Source: Streptosporangiaceae bacterium NEAU-GS5 (lineage in GTDB: Bacteria > Actinomycetota > Actinomycetes > Streptosporangiales > Streptosporangiaceae). Taken from it: 64,000 bases of DNA. Within the stretch, counting starts at the first letter, position 1, and each line of letters opens with the position of its first letter. The DNA lies in the NCBI GenBank assembly GCA_017592665.1, contig JAGFNW010000018.1, positions 22,016-86,015 of the forward strand, written 5' to 3'. Positions 48,041 to 56,866 of the stretch are shown here, in pieces. Under the pieces are notes generated by a model. The model saw only the letters and a program-made list of their open reading frames with translations, did not search any database and had not been told where the DNA came from. The translations under genes were made by a program, and so were the position numbers.

Positions 48041-49833
48041 GCGTGGAGGGTGGGGGCGGAGAGGGGGGTTTGGTGGAGTTGTTGGGTGGGGGTGGCGGAG
48101 TGGGGCATTTGGGTTACGGCGAGTTTGGTCACGCGTACGGGGGTCTCGGCCAGGGCCTCGAGGACGGCATCGCCGAGGCCGCCTTGGGGCCAGTGGTCTT
48201 CGACCGTGACGACGTAACCCGTGGCCGTGGCCAAAGAGCGGAGCTCCTCGGCGGCCAGGGGCTTGATGGAGTAGGCGTCGACGACGGTGGCGTTGACGCC
48301 TTCGGCGGCCAGGGATTCGGCGGCCAGCAGCGCCTCGTGGACGGTGATGCCGGCCGCGACGATCGTGACGTCGTCTCCTCGGCGCAGCACCTTGCACCCG
48401 CCGACCTCGAACCGCTCACCCGGCGGATAGATGACCGGCGTGCCGCCCCGGGTCGTGCGTAGATACGTGATCCCGGGCCGGTCGGCCATCAAAGCGGTCA
48501 GCGCGGCCGTCTGGTTGGCGTCGCATGGATACAGCACCGTGCTGTCGTGCACGGCGCGGAACATGGCCAGGTCTTCCAGCCCCATCTGCGACGGCCCGTC
48601 CTCGCCGATCGAGACCCCGGCGTGCGATCCGACCAGCCGGATCGAGGCTCCGCTGATCGCGGCCATCCGCACGAAGTCGTACGCCCTGGTCAGGAACGCG
48701 GCGAAGGTGGCGGCGAACGGCCGCCAGCCGGTGATCTGCATGCCGACGGCGGCGGCGACCATCTGCTGCTCGGCGATGAAGAACTCGAAGAAGCGCTCGG
48801 GATGCGCCTTGGCGAAGGCCTCGGTCTTGGTGGAGTCGCCCACCTCGCCGTCAAGGGTCACCACGTCGCCACGCGCCGTGCCGACGGCGGCCAGCGCGTC
48901 GCCGAAGGCGGTCCTGGTCGCCACCGAGGCCCCCACCTCGTACGTGGGCAGCTCCAGCGGCCCTTCCTGGAACCGATAAGGCTGCCGCGACTCGGTCGGC
49001 CGGTTGACCTGGACACGCAGATCCCGCACCCCGCCCAGCTGCTTGATCGCGCTTTCGGCATCGGGCAGCGGCTTGCCGTGATGGCCCTCACGATCCTCGA
49101 CCTCGGCCACGCCGTAACCCTTGACGGTGTGGGCGATGATCGCGGTGGGCCGTCGGCGGCTGTTCATCGCGTCGGTCATCGCGTAATCGATCTGCGCCGG
49201 GTCGTGGCCGTCGATCTCGACGGTGTGCCAACCGAAGGCGCCGATCCGGCGCGCGTACGCCCCGAGATCCCAGCCATGCCGCGTCGGCCCGCGCTGGCCG
49301 AGCCGGTTGACGTCGACGAGGACCGTCAGATTGCCCAGGCCCTCGGCCCCGGCCATCTCGAACGACTCCCACACCGAGCCCTCGGCCAGTTCGCTGTCGC
49401 CGCACAGCACCCACACGCGATAGGGCAGCCGGTCGAGTTTGCGCCCGGTCAGGGCCAGGCCGGCGCCGACGGGCAGGCCGAACCCGAGCGAGCCGGTGGC
49501 CACGTCCACCCACGGCACCTGCGGCGTCGGGTGGCCTTCCAGGATGCTGCCCTCTTTGCGGAAGGTCAGCAATTCCTGGTCGGAGATGACCCCGGCCGCC
49601 TTCAACATCGAGTAGAGCAGGGGCGAGGCGTGGCCCTTGGAGAAGATCAGGTGGTCGGAGGCCGGGTCGCCGGGGTTTATCCGCAGGTGGCGGGCGAGCA
49701 GCACGGCCATGAGGTCGGACGCCGACATCGACGACGTCGGGTGCCCGGATCCGGCCGCGGCGGCGGCGCGCACCGAGTCCACCCGCAACTGGGCGCCAAG
49801 CTCGCAGAGGAAACGGATATCAGGTTCGTCCAT
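47995..49833 (-). CDS. transketolase
   Basis: The product has 612 residues. Thiamine diphosphate motif GDSELAEGSVWESF-to-DVNRLGQ, GSGHPTSSMSASDLM at the N-terminus, the pyrimidine-domain EQQMVAAAVGMQ (catalytic Glu) and the C-terminal domain from about 480. Transketolase exchanges two-carbon units and makes sedoheptulose 7-phosphate, the precursor of ADP-heptose, which fits the neighbours. It is shorter than the usual 660-700 residues. Its last codons run through the right arm of the 41-bp repeats, so the C-terminus (LHAVILQQLPKPSSSRS) is partly repeat-derived. Confidence 0.88.
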   Translation of the reverse strand: MDEPDIRFLCELGAQLRVDSVRAAAAAGSGHPTSSMSASDLMAVLLARHLRINPGDPASDHLIFSKGHASPLLYSMLKAAGVISDQELLTFRKEGSILEGHPTPQVPWVDVATGSLGFGLPVGAGLALTGRKLDRLPYRVWVLCGDSELAEGSVWESFEMAGAEGLGNLTVLVDVNRLGQRGPTRHGWDLGAYARRIGAFGWHTVEIDGHDPAQIDYAMTDAMNSRRRPTAIIAHTVKGYGVAEVEDREGHHGKPLPDAESAIKQLGGVRDLRVQVNRPTESRQPYRFQEGPLELPTYEVGASVATRTAFGDALAAVGTARGDVVTLDGEVGDSTKTEAFAKAHPERFFEFFIAEQQMVAAAVGMQITGWRPFAATFAAFLTRAYDFVRMAAISGASIRLVGSHAGVSIGEDGPSQMGLEDLAMFRAVHDSTVLYPCDANQTAALTALMADRPGITYLRTTRGGTPVIYPPGERFEVGGCKVLRRGDDVTIVAAGITVHEALLAAESLAAEGVNATVVDAYSIKPLAAEELRSLATATGYVVTVEDHWPQGGLGDAVLEALAETPVRVTKLAVTQMPHSATPTQQLHQTPLSAPTLHAVILQQLPKPSSSRS

Positions 49834-49842
49834 TCCGTCCAG

Positions 49843-50844
49843 CTACCCGGCCAGACTCCGCCAAACCGCGATCATGGCCGCGACGCCCACCCCCGCGCCG
49901 ACCAGGCGACGATGGCGCGACAGCCACAGCTGCGGGCTGCGCCTGGTCGAACGGTCGTCGAAACTGCCGTGTGCGCCGTAGTCGACGTCCTCGTCGGCCG
50001 GCTCCCACAGGTTGGACACGTGCGTCGGCTCCTTGTCGTCGGCCAGCTGCGACTTCGCGCCGGTCTTGGCCAGGTAGCGGTCGAGGATGCCGGGAGCGAT
50101 CTTCTGGGCGAGCAAAGTGCCGGCCGTGCTGCCGCCGACCCAGTACTCCCTGCGTCCGGGATGTTCGGCCGCCCAGATGAGGGCTTCGGCCGCGACCTCC
50201 GGTTGGTAGATGGGCGGCACGGGCTGCGGGTGGCGGCTCAGCCGGGACTTGCCCCAGTCGAACTGCGGCGTGTTCAGCGCGGGCAGCTGGACCATGGTGA
50301 TGTCGACTCCGGAGCCGAGGATCTCGGTCCGTACGGCCTCGGTGAAGCCCTTGATCGCGTGTTTCGCCCCGCAGTACGCCGACTGGAGCGGGATCCCCCG
50401 ATAGGCGAGGGCCGAGCCGGCCTGCACGATGGTGCCGTGCCCACGCGGGCGCATCAGGTCGAGTGCCACCCGGGTGCCCCAGACATAGCCGAGGTAGCTC
50501 ACGTGCGTGACCCGCTCGAACTCGGCCGGCGTGATCTCCTGGAACGGCGCGAACTCGGTGGCGAACGCCACGTTCATCCACACGTCGATCGGGCCGAGCT
50601 CGCTCTCGATCCGCTCGGCCGCGGCCCGGACCTCCTCGTAGACCGAGACGTCGGCGGGATAGACCTTGCCGGTGCCGCCTTCCGCGCCCACGTCGACGGC
50701 CGCGGAGGCGAGCCCCGTCTCGCCGCGGGCGATCAGCGCCACGCGGGCGCCGCGCTCGCCCAGCATGCGTACGGTCGCCCGGCCGGCGCCCCCGCTCGCG
50801 CCGGTCACCACGACCACCTTGTCGCGAAGATCATGAAGCGTCAT
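49843..50844 (-). CDS. short-chain dehydrogenase/reductase with C-terminal TM
   Basis: The product has 333 residues. The nucleotide-binding motif is VVVTGASGGAGRATVR, the active site has SALAYRGIPLQSAYCGAKHA with the Tyr and Lys (YxxxK). WMNVAFATEF is in place of the usual NNAG. The C-terminal 40 residues add a TM segment (LVGAGVGVAAMIAVW). It is probably a membrane-tethered NAD(P)-dependent oxidoreductase. Substrate unknown; it sits 9 bases before the transketolase in one transcript. Confidence 0.85.
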   Translation of the reverse strand: MTLHDLRDKVVVVTGASGGAGRATVRMLGERGARVALIARGETGLASAAVDVGAEGGTGKVYPADVSVYEEVRAAAERIESELGPIDVWMNVAFATEFAPFQEITPAEFERVTHVSYLGYVWGTRVALDLMRPRGHGTIVQAGSALAYRGIPLQSAYCGAKHAIKGFTEAVRTEILGSGVDITMVQLPALNTPQFDWGKSRLSRHPQPVPPIYQPEVAAEALIWAAEHPGRREYWVGGSTAGTLLAQKIAPGILDRYLAKTGAKSQLADDKEPTHVSNLWEPADEDVDYGAHGSFDDRSTRRSPQLWLSRHRRLVGAGVGVAAMIAVWRSLAG

Positions 50845-51046
50845 CGGTCGGTCTCCTTCGTACGACTCGCCAGATGTCGGCGGCCGTGGCGAGCGCGGCC
50901 AGCACCGCGAGACCCGTCAGCCACCAGATGTGGATCAGCGCGGAGACCACGCCGACCGCGAAACAGAAGACCAAGACCATTGATCCGAGTCTGATGTGCA
51001 CCACGTCCCGTGGCGCGGCCGAACTGGCCCTCGATTCCTGGTTCAT
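50831..51046 (-). CDS. small two-segment membrane protein
   Basis: The product has 71 residues (MNQESRASSAAPRDVVHIRL). Two hydrophobic segments (GSMVLVFCFAVGVVSALIHI and WLTGLAVLAALATAADIW) end in RRRPTDDAS. The start overlaps the HldE-like stop in ATGA, and the stop overlaps the SDR start by 14 bases. It is therefore coupled in a transketolase-SDR-small protein-HldE operon. No family recognised. Confidence 0.65.
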   Translation of the reverse strand: MNQESRASSAAPRDVVHIRLGSMVLVFCFAVGVVSALIHIWWLTGLAVLAALATAADIWRVVRRRPTDDAS

Positions 51047-52449
51047 GTCCGACCTCGATTGGTGATCGCAGTGGTGGATTGGTCGGGGACATAGTCGAGT
51101 ACCCTCACCTCGCCGCCGTACTCCTTGACCACGGCCGCCTCGGGAAGCACGTCCGGGTGATCGTCGCCGCCAGTGACGTACACATCGGGGCGCAGCATCC
51201 GGATCAGTTCCGCCGGCGTTTCCTCGTCGAAGACCGTGATGTGGTCGACGCAGCCGAGCGCGCGCAGCACGGCGGCCCGGTCCTCCAGGGTGTTGACCAG
51301 GTGATCGGGCCCCTTCAGCTGCTCGACGCTCTTGTCGCTGTTCAGCGCGACCACGAGCACGTCGCCCAGTTGCCTGGCCTGCTGCAGGTAGGTCACGTCG
51401 CCGCGGTTCAGCACGTCGAAGCTCCCGTTGGTGAACACCACCCGTGCCCGCGGCCCCGGTGCGGCCTCCAGCAGCGCCGGCAGCCGCTCGGGCGGCACGA
51501 CGGCCTCGGGCTGGGTGGCCTCGAACAGGTCGTCCCATGTGCACACGGCCGTGCCGGGGCGGTGGACCACCACGCTCGCGGCCGTCTGGGCCAGGTCGGC
51601 GGCCTCCTCGGGGGTCGCGCCCGCGGCTAAGGCCAGCGCGAAGGTGGCGGTGAAGGTGTCGCCCGCGCCCGTGCTCATCCGGTTCGGAGTGGGCCGGGCA
51701 TAGGTCCGGTGCGGCTCGTGCCCGGCCTGGTGGAGCAGGGTGCCCTCACCGTCGAGCGTCGTCACGATCAGGTCGGCGCCGGTCGCGTCCTCGAGCCGCC
51801 CGGCTTGGGCCGCCACGAAGTCGGCCGGTTCGTCGCCGTGCCCGGTCTCGCCCAGCAGCCGCTGGGCTTCCTCGAAGTTGGGCAGTACGGCCAGCGGGTG
51901 GCAGTCCGCCCACGGCGCGAGGTCGTGCGCGTCCACGATCAGCATGGGCAGATCGCGCAGCGCGTCGCGGACGGCGTCCGTGAACAGCCCGCCCCCGTAG
52001 TCGCAGGCGATCACGACACTGGCGGACGGGCTGAGCCCGTGGATCTGCTCGACCACCTCGCGCTCGATCTCCGGGGTGAGGGGGAGCCGGTTCTCCTCGT
52101 CGAACCGGGCGACTATCTGGCCGCCGGTCATCACGCGGCGCTTGATCGATGTACGGCGGCCACGGGTGATGATCAGGCCGTCGGTGTCCACTCCGTGCTG
52201 CAGCAGGGCCCCGATCAGCGCGGTTCCCGGTCCGTCGGCGCCGGTGACGCCGATCAGGCGCACCTGCGCGCCGAGCACGGCCAGGTTGACCGCGCAGTTG
52301 GCGGCGCCGCCCGGCGCGTCCTCGATATGTTCCACCGTGACGACCGGCACGGGCGCCTCTTGCGCCATGCGCGTGCTCGGTCCTCGCAGCCAGGAATCCA
52401 ACATGACATCCCCGACGACGAGAGCGGCGATGTTCCCGAACTCTCTCAT
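51043..52449 (-). CDS. hldE: HldE-like bifunctional heptose 7-phosphate kinase/heptose 1-phosphate adenylyltransferase
   Basis: The product has 468 residues, near the 477 of E. coli HldE; I start at MREFGNIAALVVGDVMLD. Residues about 1-310 are the PfkB kinase: EDAPGGAANCAVNLAVLGA, IARFDEENRLPL, STGAGDTFTATFALAL with the catalytic Asp. Residues about 335-468 are the cytidylyltransferase-fold adenylyltransferase: VFTNGSFDVLNRGDVTYLQ (nearly canonical HxGH replaced by RGD), ALNSDKSVEQLKG and DHITVFDEETP. In the ADP-heptose route it phosphorylates C1 and then adds AMP. The altered HxGH motif (HAGH to NRGD) should be noted. Confidence 0.85.
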   Translation of the reverse strand: MREFGNIAALVVGDVMLDSWLRGPSTRMAQEAPVPVVTVEHIEDAPGGAANCAVNLAVLGAQVRLIGVTGADGPGTALIGALLQHGVDTDGLIITRGRRTSIKRRVMTGGQIVARFDEENRLPLTPEIEREVVEQIHGLSPSASVVIACDYGGGLFTDAVRDALRDLPMLIVDAHDLAPWADCHPLAVLPNFEEAQRLLGETGHGDEPADFVAAQAGRLEDATGADLIVTTLDGEGTLLHQAGHEPHRTYARPTPNRMSTGAGDTFTATFALALAAGATPEEAADLAQTAASVVVHRPGTAVCTWDDLFEATQPEAVVPPERLPALLEAAPGPRARVVFTNGSFDVLNRGDVTYLQQARQLGDVLVVALNSDKSVEQLKGPDHLVNTLEDRAAVLRALGCVDHITVFDEETPAELIRMLRPDVYVTGGDDHPDVLPEAAVVKEYGGEVRVLDYVPDQSTTAITNRGRT

Positions 52450-52549
52450 GGGACGAACGGCTACCCGGAGACGTGTGGTGGAAACTGTGCGGAGCGACCT
52501 GGTGATATGCGTCCGGTTTGCGCGGTGCCTCAGGGGTAGGCGGCGGGAT

Positions 52550-52642
52550 GTGTCGCTCGTCGAAGGTGATCTTGAACCGTGGGTGGCCGTCACCGCGGCC
52601 GTGGACGACGTGCTCGGCCGGGCTCAGGGCCTGCTGTCATGA
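52550..52642 (+). CDS. possible 30-residue coupled frame before topoisomerase IB
   Basis: GTG 52550 opens MSLVEGDLEPWVAVTAAVDD, ending in an ATGA overlap with the topoisomerase start. The coupling argues for expression, but the ribosome site is weak and it may be the 3' relic of a longer gene. Low confidence. Confidence 0.25.
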   Translation: MSLVEGDLEPWVAVTAAVDDVLGRAQGLLS

Positions 52643-53625
52643 GGCAGTCGAGCCAGGAGGAGCCGGGGATCGGCCGGCGGGGGAGGGGCAAGGGCTTCGA
52701 GTACGCCTGGCCGTCCGGCCGCCGGGTCACGGAGAAGGCCACGCTGAGCCGGATCAAGGCGCTGGTCATCCCGCCCGCCTGGACGGACGTGTGGATCTGC
52801 ACGTCTCCCGACGGCCATCTGCAGGCCGCGGGCACCGATTCCGCCGGCCGCAGGCAGTACCGCTACCACGACGACTGGCGCGTCCAGCAGGACGCGGCCA
52901 AATTCGACCGCGTCCTCGAGCTCGCCCAGCATCTGCCGAAATTTCGGGACAAGGTGACGGGAGACCTCGCGGGCGAGGGACTCAACCGCGAACGGGTGCT
53001 CGCCACCGCGGCCCGGATGCTCGACATCGGCTTCTTCCGCGTCGGCGGCGAGGAGTACACCGACTCCTACGGCCTGGCCACGCTCCGCTCGAAGCACGTC
53101 CGATGCGAGGACGGGAGGGTCGTGTGCCACTACCCGGCCAAGGGTGGCAAGGACCGCGTTCAGGTCATCGCCGACCCGGCCGTCTGCGAGGTGGTGACGG
53201 AGCTGTCTGGCAGGCGCGGCGAGTTATTGCGCTACGAGGCCGGCGCGGGCTGGGTCGACGTGCGGTCTGGCGACATCAACGACTACCTGCGCGAGGCCTT
53301 CGACGGCATGGACGTCACGGCCAAGGACTTCCGCACCTGGCATGCGACCGTTCTGGCCGCCGTCGGGCTCGCCGTGTCGCCGACGCCGTCGAAGCGGGCC
53401 GTGGCACGGGTGATCGCCGAGGTGGCCGACTACCTCGGCGACACCCCGGCCGTCGCCCGAGCGTCCTATGTGGATCCGCGCATCGTCGACGCCTACGAGA
53501 GCGGCCGGACCATCCCGCTGACGGAGTTGGGAGCCGACGCGGACCCTGGTCATCTGGCCACCTGGGGCCCGGTGGAGCAGGCCGTCATCGACCTGCTTCG
53601 GCGAGAGCGGCGTCGGCGGCCTTGA
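52639..53625 (+). CDS. type IB DNA topoisomerase
   Basis: I start at MRQSSQEEPGIGRRGRGKG (328 residues). The bacterial topoisomerase IB fold: RIKALVIPPAWTDVWIC, GRRQYRYHDDWR (RKxxR region), the catalytic block KDFRTWHATVLAAVGL and the nucleophile Tyr region RASYVDPRIVDAYESG. It relaxes supercoils by a transient 3'-phosphotyrosine link. The family is of poxvirus/Deinococcus type and common in actinomycetes near stress genes. Its 3' end overlaps the convergent GT9 gene by 41 bases. Confidence 0.88.
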   Translation: MRQSSQEEPGIGRRGRGKGFEYAWPSGRRVTEKATLSRIKALVIPPAWTDVWICTSPDGHLQAAGTDSAGRRQYRYHDDWRVQQDAAKFDRVLELAQHLPKFRDKVTGDLAGEGLNRERVLATAARMLDIGFFRVGGEEYTDSYGLATLRSKHVRCEDGRVVCHYPAKGGKDRVQVIADPAVCEVVTELSGRRGELLRYEAGAGWVDVRSGDINDYLREAFDGMDVTAKDFRTWHATVLAAVGLAVSPTPSKRAVARVIAEVADYLGDTPAVARASYVDPRIVDAYESGRTIPLTELGADADPGHLATWGPVEQAVIDLLRRERRRRP

Positions 53626-54496
53626 GCACGTCGTCGGCCGGTACGTCGGCGGGGTCGGGGCCGTACCAGAGGATCTGATGCCGCGGGCGGTCCGGCGGCG
53701 GTCCCCAGCGCGCCGGGGACTCCGGTCCGAAGATCACCACGGACGGCACGCCGTACGCCGTGGCCAGATGGGCGATCCCGGTGTCCGCGCTGATCACCAG
53801 CCGGGCGCCGGACACCAGCGCGCAGAGGCTGCGCAGCGACGTGCGCCCGGCCAGCACCGCCGGCGGCGGCAGCAGGGCACGGGTGCCCACCAGGAGCGCC
53901 GTCGGCCGTTCGCGCCGTGACCCCGTGACGACCACGGGCAGCCCCTCCAGCCAGAGGGCTCGGGCCACCTCGGCGAACCGCTCCACGGGCCAGGCCCGGC
54001 GCGGATCCTTGACGCCCGGGTGGATCACCACGGCGCGCGGCGCCGGGTTCGGCGTGAACGGCGTGGGCAGGGTCAGGTCCTCGGGATCGGCCTGGACGCC
54101 GTACCACTCGACCAGGCGGCACCAGCGCAGCACCTCGTGCTCGTCGTCGTGCCAGGTAGGCCCGCCGGGGAACTCGTCTCCTGAGGCGTACCCCCAAAGG
54201 CGCAGCGGCCGCAGGTCGCGCAGCAGCCGGTGGCTCATGGGCCCGCGGCCGTGCATGTTGACGGCGATGTGCGGGACGGGCGGCAGGTCGGGGCCGGGCG
54301 GCCAGGCCAGCGGCTCACGCTCGCCGGCCGGCAGCACGCGCTCGACCGCGCCCGTGAGTTCGACCAGGTCGGTGAGTTCGGGCGGGGTCGCGAGCACCAG
54401 GCGCAGCCCGTGGCGGCGCAGCGCCCGCAGCGCGGGCACCGCCGTCAGCAGGTCGGACACGCCCAGCGCGCGCAGCACCACCGCCGTGGCCGTCAC
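53585..54496 (-). CDS. glycosyltransferase family 9, second copy
   Basis: I start at GTG giving MTATAVVLRALGVSDLLTAV (303 residues). Features match the first GT9 gene: VVIHPGVKDPRRAWP, PVVVTGSRRERPTALL, LAGRTSLRSLCALVSGARLV and SADTGIAHLATAYGVPSV. The GMGD loop of that copy is GVSD here. Both enzymes probably use related nucleotide-heptose donors on different acceptors. It follows the GT4 gene by 64 bases on the same strand. Confidence 0.85.
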   Translation of the reverse strand: MTATAVVLRALGVSDLLTAVPALRALRRHGLRLVLATPPELTDLVELTGAVERVLPAGEREPLAWPPGPDLPPVPHIAVNMHGRGPMSHRLLRDLRPLRLWGYASGDEFPGGPTWHDDEHEVLRWCRLVEWYGVQADPEDLTLPTPFTPNPAPRAVVIHPGVKDPRRAWPVERFAEVARALWLEGLPVVVTGSRRERPTALLVGTRALLPPPAVLAGRTSLRSLCALVSGARLVISADTGIAHLATAYGVPSVVIFGPESPARWGPPPDRPRHQILWYGPDPADVPADDVLKAADAALAEAGR

Positions 54497-54560
54497 GGCC
54501 AGGAGCTCTCTTCGCTCGCGCGCCCGCCGGCCCCTGCCGCCTCTCCGGTGATCAAGACTC

Positions 54561-55781
54561 TCAAGACGCGGTCCTTTCCAGGTGACGGGTGACGACGCCT
54601 TCGTAGACGGCCAAGGTCTCGGTCGCGATCCGCGGCCACGTGTAGCGGGAGCGGGCCCGGTCGGCTCCGGCGATGCCGTACGCGGTCCGCCGTACGGGGT
54701 CGCGCAGCAGCTGCTGCACGGCCTGGGCGACGGCGATCGGCCGGCGCGGCGGCACCAGCAGCCCGGTGACGCCGTTGACGATGGTCTCCTTCTGCCCGCC
54801 CACATAGGACGCGACGACGGCCGCCCCGCAGGCCATGGCCTCGAGCGTGACCATGCCGAAGGGCTCATACCAAGGCACGCACACGACGGCGGTCGACGAT
54901 CTGATCAGGGCCGGCACGTCCTCGCGCGAGATCTGCCCGGTGAACCTCACCCGATCGGCCACGCCCGCCTGGGAGGCCTCCCAGCGCAGCCGGGTGATCT
55001 CCGGGTCGCGGTGCAGGCCGCCGGGCGCCGGCCCGCCGGCCACGACCAGCTCCGCGTCGGGGATGAAGCGCAGCGCTTCCACTATCGTATCCACTCCCTT
55101 GCGCGGCACGATCCGGCCCAGCGACAGCAGGCGGGGGCGCTTGGGCTTGAGCTTGGCGCGCTTGTCGGGGTGGAACAGATCGGTGTCCACGCCGCACGGA
55201 ACCACGCGGGACTTGGTCCGCGGCACCTTCATGCGGATCAGTTCGTCGACCTCGTCGGCGCACGTCGCGATGATCGCCGCGGCGTCGCGGCCGATGGCGG
55301 CTTCGGCCGACAGCCGCTCGCGCGGGCTCGTGTCGTTCTTGCCCTGATGGCGGCGCTTGACCGTGCCGAGGGCGTGATAGGTGTGCACGACCGGGATCCG
55401 GCCGGCGGCGCCGCGCAGCGCGGCGAGGCCGCTCATCCAGAAGTGGCTGTGAATGACGTCCGGGGGATCGAACCGCCACCGGGCCCGCAGCCAGTTACCG
55501 AACGCGGGCACATGCGGCAGGATGCCGTCCTTCGGAATCTTCTTCGGCGGCCCGGCCGGGACGTGGACGACCGTGACGTTGGTCGCGAACGGCACCTCAT
55601 CGGAGAGTTTCCTGCTGTCGCGCCGCGTGTAGACGGTGACGCTGTGGCCGAGGCGGCCGAGTTCGATGGCCAGGGACGCGACGTGGACGTTCTGCCCGCC
55701 CGCGTCCTCCCCGCCCAACGCGGCCAGCGGGCTCGCGTGCTCGGAAACCAGTGCGATCTTCAAAGGGCTTATCGGGTTCAT
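54561..55781 (-). CDS. GT4-family glycosyltransferase
   Basis: The product has 406 residues in the GT-B fold: KIALVSEHASPLAALGGEDA near the start, GGQNVHVASLA, IHSHFWMSGLAAL, VPCGVDTDLFHPD, LLSLGRIVPRKGVDTIVEAL and VPWYEPFGMVTLEAMACGAA with the EX7E motif. This is close to MshA-like/sucrose-phosphate-synthase-like retaining enzymes. It would add a sugar from a nucleotide donor. The ATG lies in an ATGA overlap with the upstream GT remnant. Confidence 0.87.
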   Translation of the reverse strand: MNPISPLKIALVSEHASPLAALGGEDAGGQNVHVASLAIELGRLGHSVTVYTRRDSRKLSDEVPFATNVTVVHVPAGPPKKIPKDGILPHVPAFGNWLRARWRFDPPDVIHSHFWMSGLAALRGAAGRIPVVHTYHALGTVKRRHQGKNDTSPRERLSAEAAIGRDAAAIIATCADEVDELIRMKVPRTKSRVVPCGVDTDLFHPDKRAKLKPKRPRLLSLGRIVPRKGVDTIVEALRFIPDAELVVAGGPAPGGLHRDPEITRLRWEASQAGVADRVRFTGQISREDVPALIRSSTAVVCVPWYEPFGMVTLEAMACGAAVVASYVGGQKETIVNGVTGLLVPPRRPIAVAQAVQQLLRDPVRRTAYGIAGADRARSRYTWPRIATETLAVYEGVVTRHLERTAS

Positions 55782-55918
55782 GCGACGACCTCCGCCAGGA
55801 GCCGGTCCCAGTCATTCGGAAAGCGGTGGGGCGAGTACTTCGCGAGTGCGGCCGCGCGTGCGACGGCCTCGACGGCCTCCGTGGCGGCGCGGGCGACGAC
55901 CGGCATGCCGAACGTCAT
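55778..55918 (-). pseudogene. remnant of a glycosyltransferase C-terminus
   Basis: A 46-codon frame begins MTFGMPVVARAATEAVEAVA and ends KYSPHRFPNDWDRLLAEVV, then overlaps the GT4 start in ATGA. The FGMPVVA block is the donor-site motif of GT4 enzymes, and the ending resembles their C-terminal helix. About 300 N-terminal residues and the middle are missing. It looks like a gene that lost most of its length by deletion but keeps its coupling to the next gene. It might still be translated to keep that coupling. Confidence 0.55.
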
Positions 55919-56186
55919 GGCTGATCACCGTGGACGAATGCGGTCGGCCATGGGCCGGGAACGTGCCAGACCAGGACCCTCACCGCGACCCCACCCCAAT
56001 GAGCCGCAGCACTTCCCTGAGGACCTGGTCTGGCGTCACAGAGCCCGGGCATGAACGCCCGTGGGCCGGGATGAAATGTGGATCCCCGATAGCCAAGACG
56101 CTCCTCCACGAGGGCATGCCGGACACACGCCGTTTCGCTGGAGGCGCCTGCGTCTTAGGCACCAGTGCTGATTAACCCCTATCCGG
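55919..56186. other. intergenic region upstream of the GT4 operon
   Basis: Nearly 270 bases between the GT remnant and the TetR gene. It contains copy B of the 25-bp motif and presumably the promoter of the glycosyltransferase operon. A 60-codon minus-strand frame starting MPKTQAPPAKRRVSG runs through the motif but has no ribosome site; I regard it as non-coding. Confidence 0.4.
56140..56164. repeat. 25-bp dispersed motif, copy B
   Basis: GGAGGCGCCTGCGTCTTAGG followed by CACCA, 23 of 25 bases identical to copy A at 44849 and in the same orientation. It lies about 222 bases upstream of the GT remnant/GT4/GT9 operon on the minus strand. Confidence 0.6.
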
Positions 56187-56858
56187 TCATCTCTGTCCTA
56201 AACCCGGGTCACGAAATCTTGCCGCGATGCCGTCGAGGATGAAGTCGAGGCCGAGGGCGAACTGGTCGTCGACCGAAGGACCGGCCGGGTGGGCCAGCCA
56301 CCTGGTCAGGTGGGGGAAGTCGCCGTCGGCGGCGGCCTGGGCGTGGAGGGTGGCGAAGGCGGCGTAGAGGGCGGCGGTGTCGTCGAGGCCGTGGTCGCGG
56401 CTGAAGCGGGCCTCCTCGGCCTCCTGCAGGCCGCTTCCGTAAATGTGCCGGTCGATGAGGGCCGCGTACGTCATGGCGGTGGCGACGTCGGCGCCCTGCC
56501 GGACGAGGACGTCGAGCATGAACTCCAGGCGGCGCATCCTGCGCGGGCCCGAGGGCGGGCGGGTGTGGACGAGCTGTGCGAACCAGGGGTGGCGGACGGT
56601 CATCTGCCGCGTCCGCATGGCGAGCTCGCGCAGGTCGGCGCGCCAGTCGTCGCCGGGCTCGGGGGGCAGCGGGATCTCGGCGACCGCTGTCTCGAGCATC
56701 AGGTCGATGAGCGTGTCCTTGTTGGGGATGTGCCGATAGAGCGCCATCGGCGTGTAGTCGCCGAGGTCGGCGGCGATGGCCTTCATGGTCATGGCGGCCG
56801 GCCCGGCCTCGTCGGCCAGGTCCATCGCCGTGCGCACGATCTCGTCCCGTCCGAGCAT
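56187..56858 (-). CDS. TetR-family transcriptional regulator
   Basis: The product has 223 residues. N-terminal helix-turn-helix: MLGRDEIVRTAMDLADEAGP, TMKAIAADLGDYTPMALYRHI and NKDTLIDLMLE. The C-terminal ligand domain is of the TetR_C (PF02909-like) type (RRMRRLEFMLDVLVRQGADV). It is divergent to the glycoside hydrolase gene with two tandem operator-like repeats between them, so it most likely represses both. Confidence 0.85.
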   Translation of the reverse strand: MLGRDEIVRTAMDLADEAGPAAMTMKAIAADLGDYTPMALYRHIPNKDTLIDLMLETAVAEIPLPPEPGDDWRADLRELAMRTRQMTVRHPWFAQLVHTRPPSGPRRMRRLEFMLDVLVRQGADVATAMTYAALIDRHIYGSGLQEAEEARFSRDHGLDDTAALYAAFATLHAQAAADGDFPHLTRWLAHPAGPSVDDQFALGLDFILDGIAARFRDPGLGQR

Positions 56859-56866
56859 AAGGACGA

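Noticed and set aside
55980-56162. 60-codon frame MPKTQAPPAKRR on the minus strand as a leader peptide sharing TQxPP with the sequence before the first GT9 gene
   Set aside because: The similarity is limited to the 25-bp motif; flanks differ and there is no ribosome site, so a DNA-level motif is simpler.
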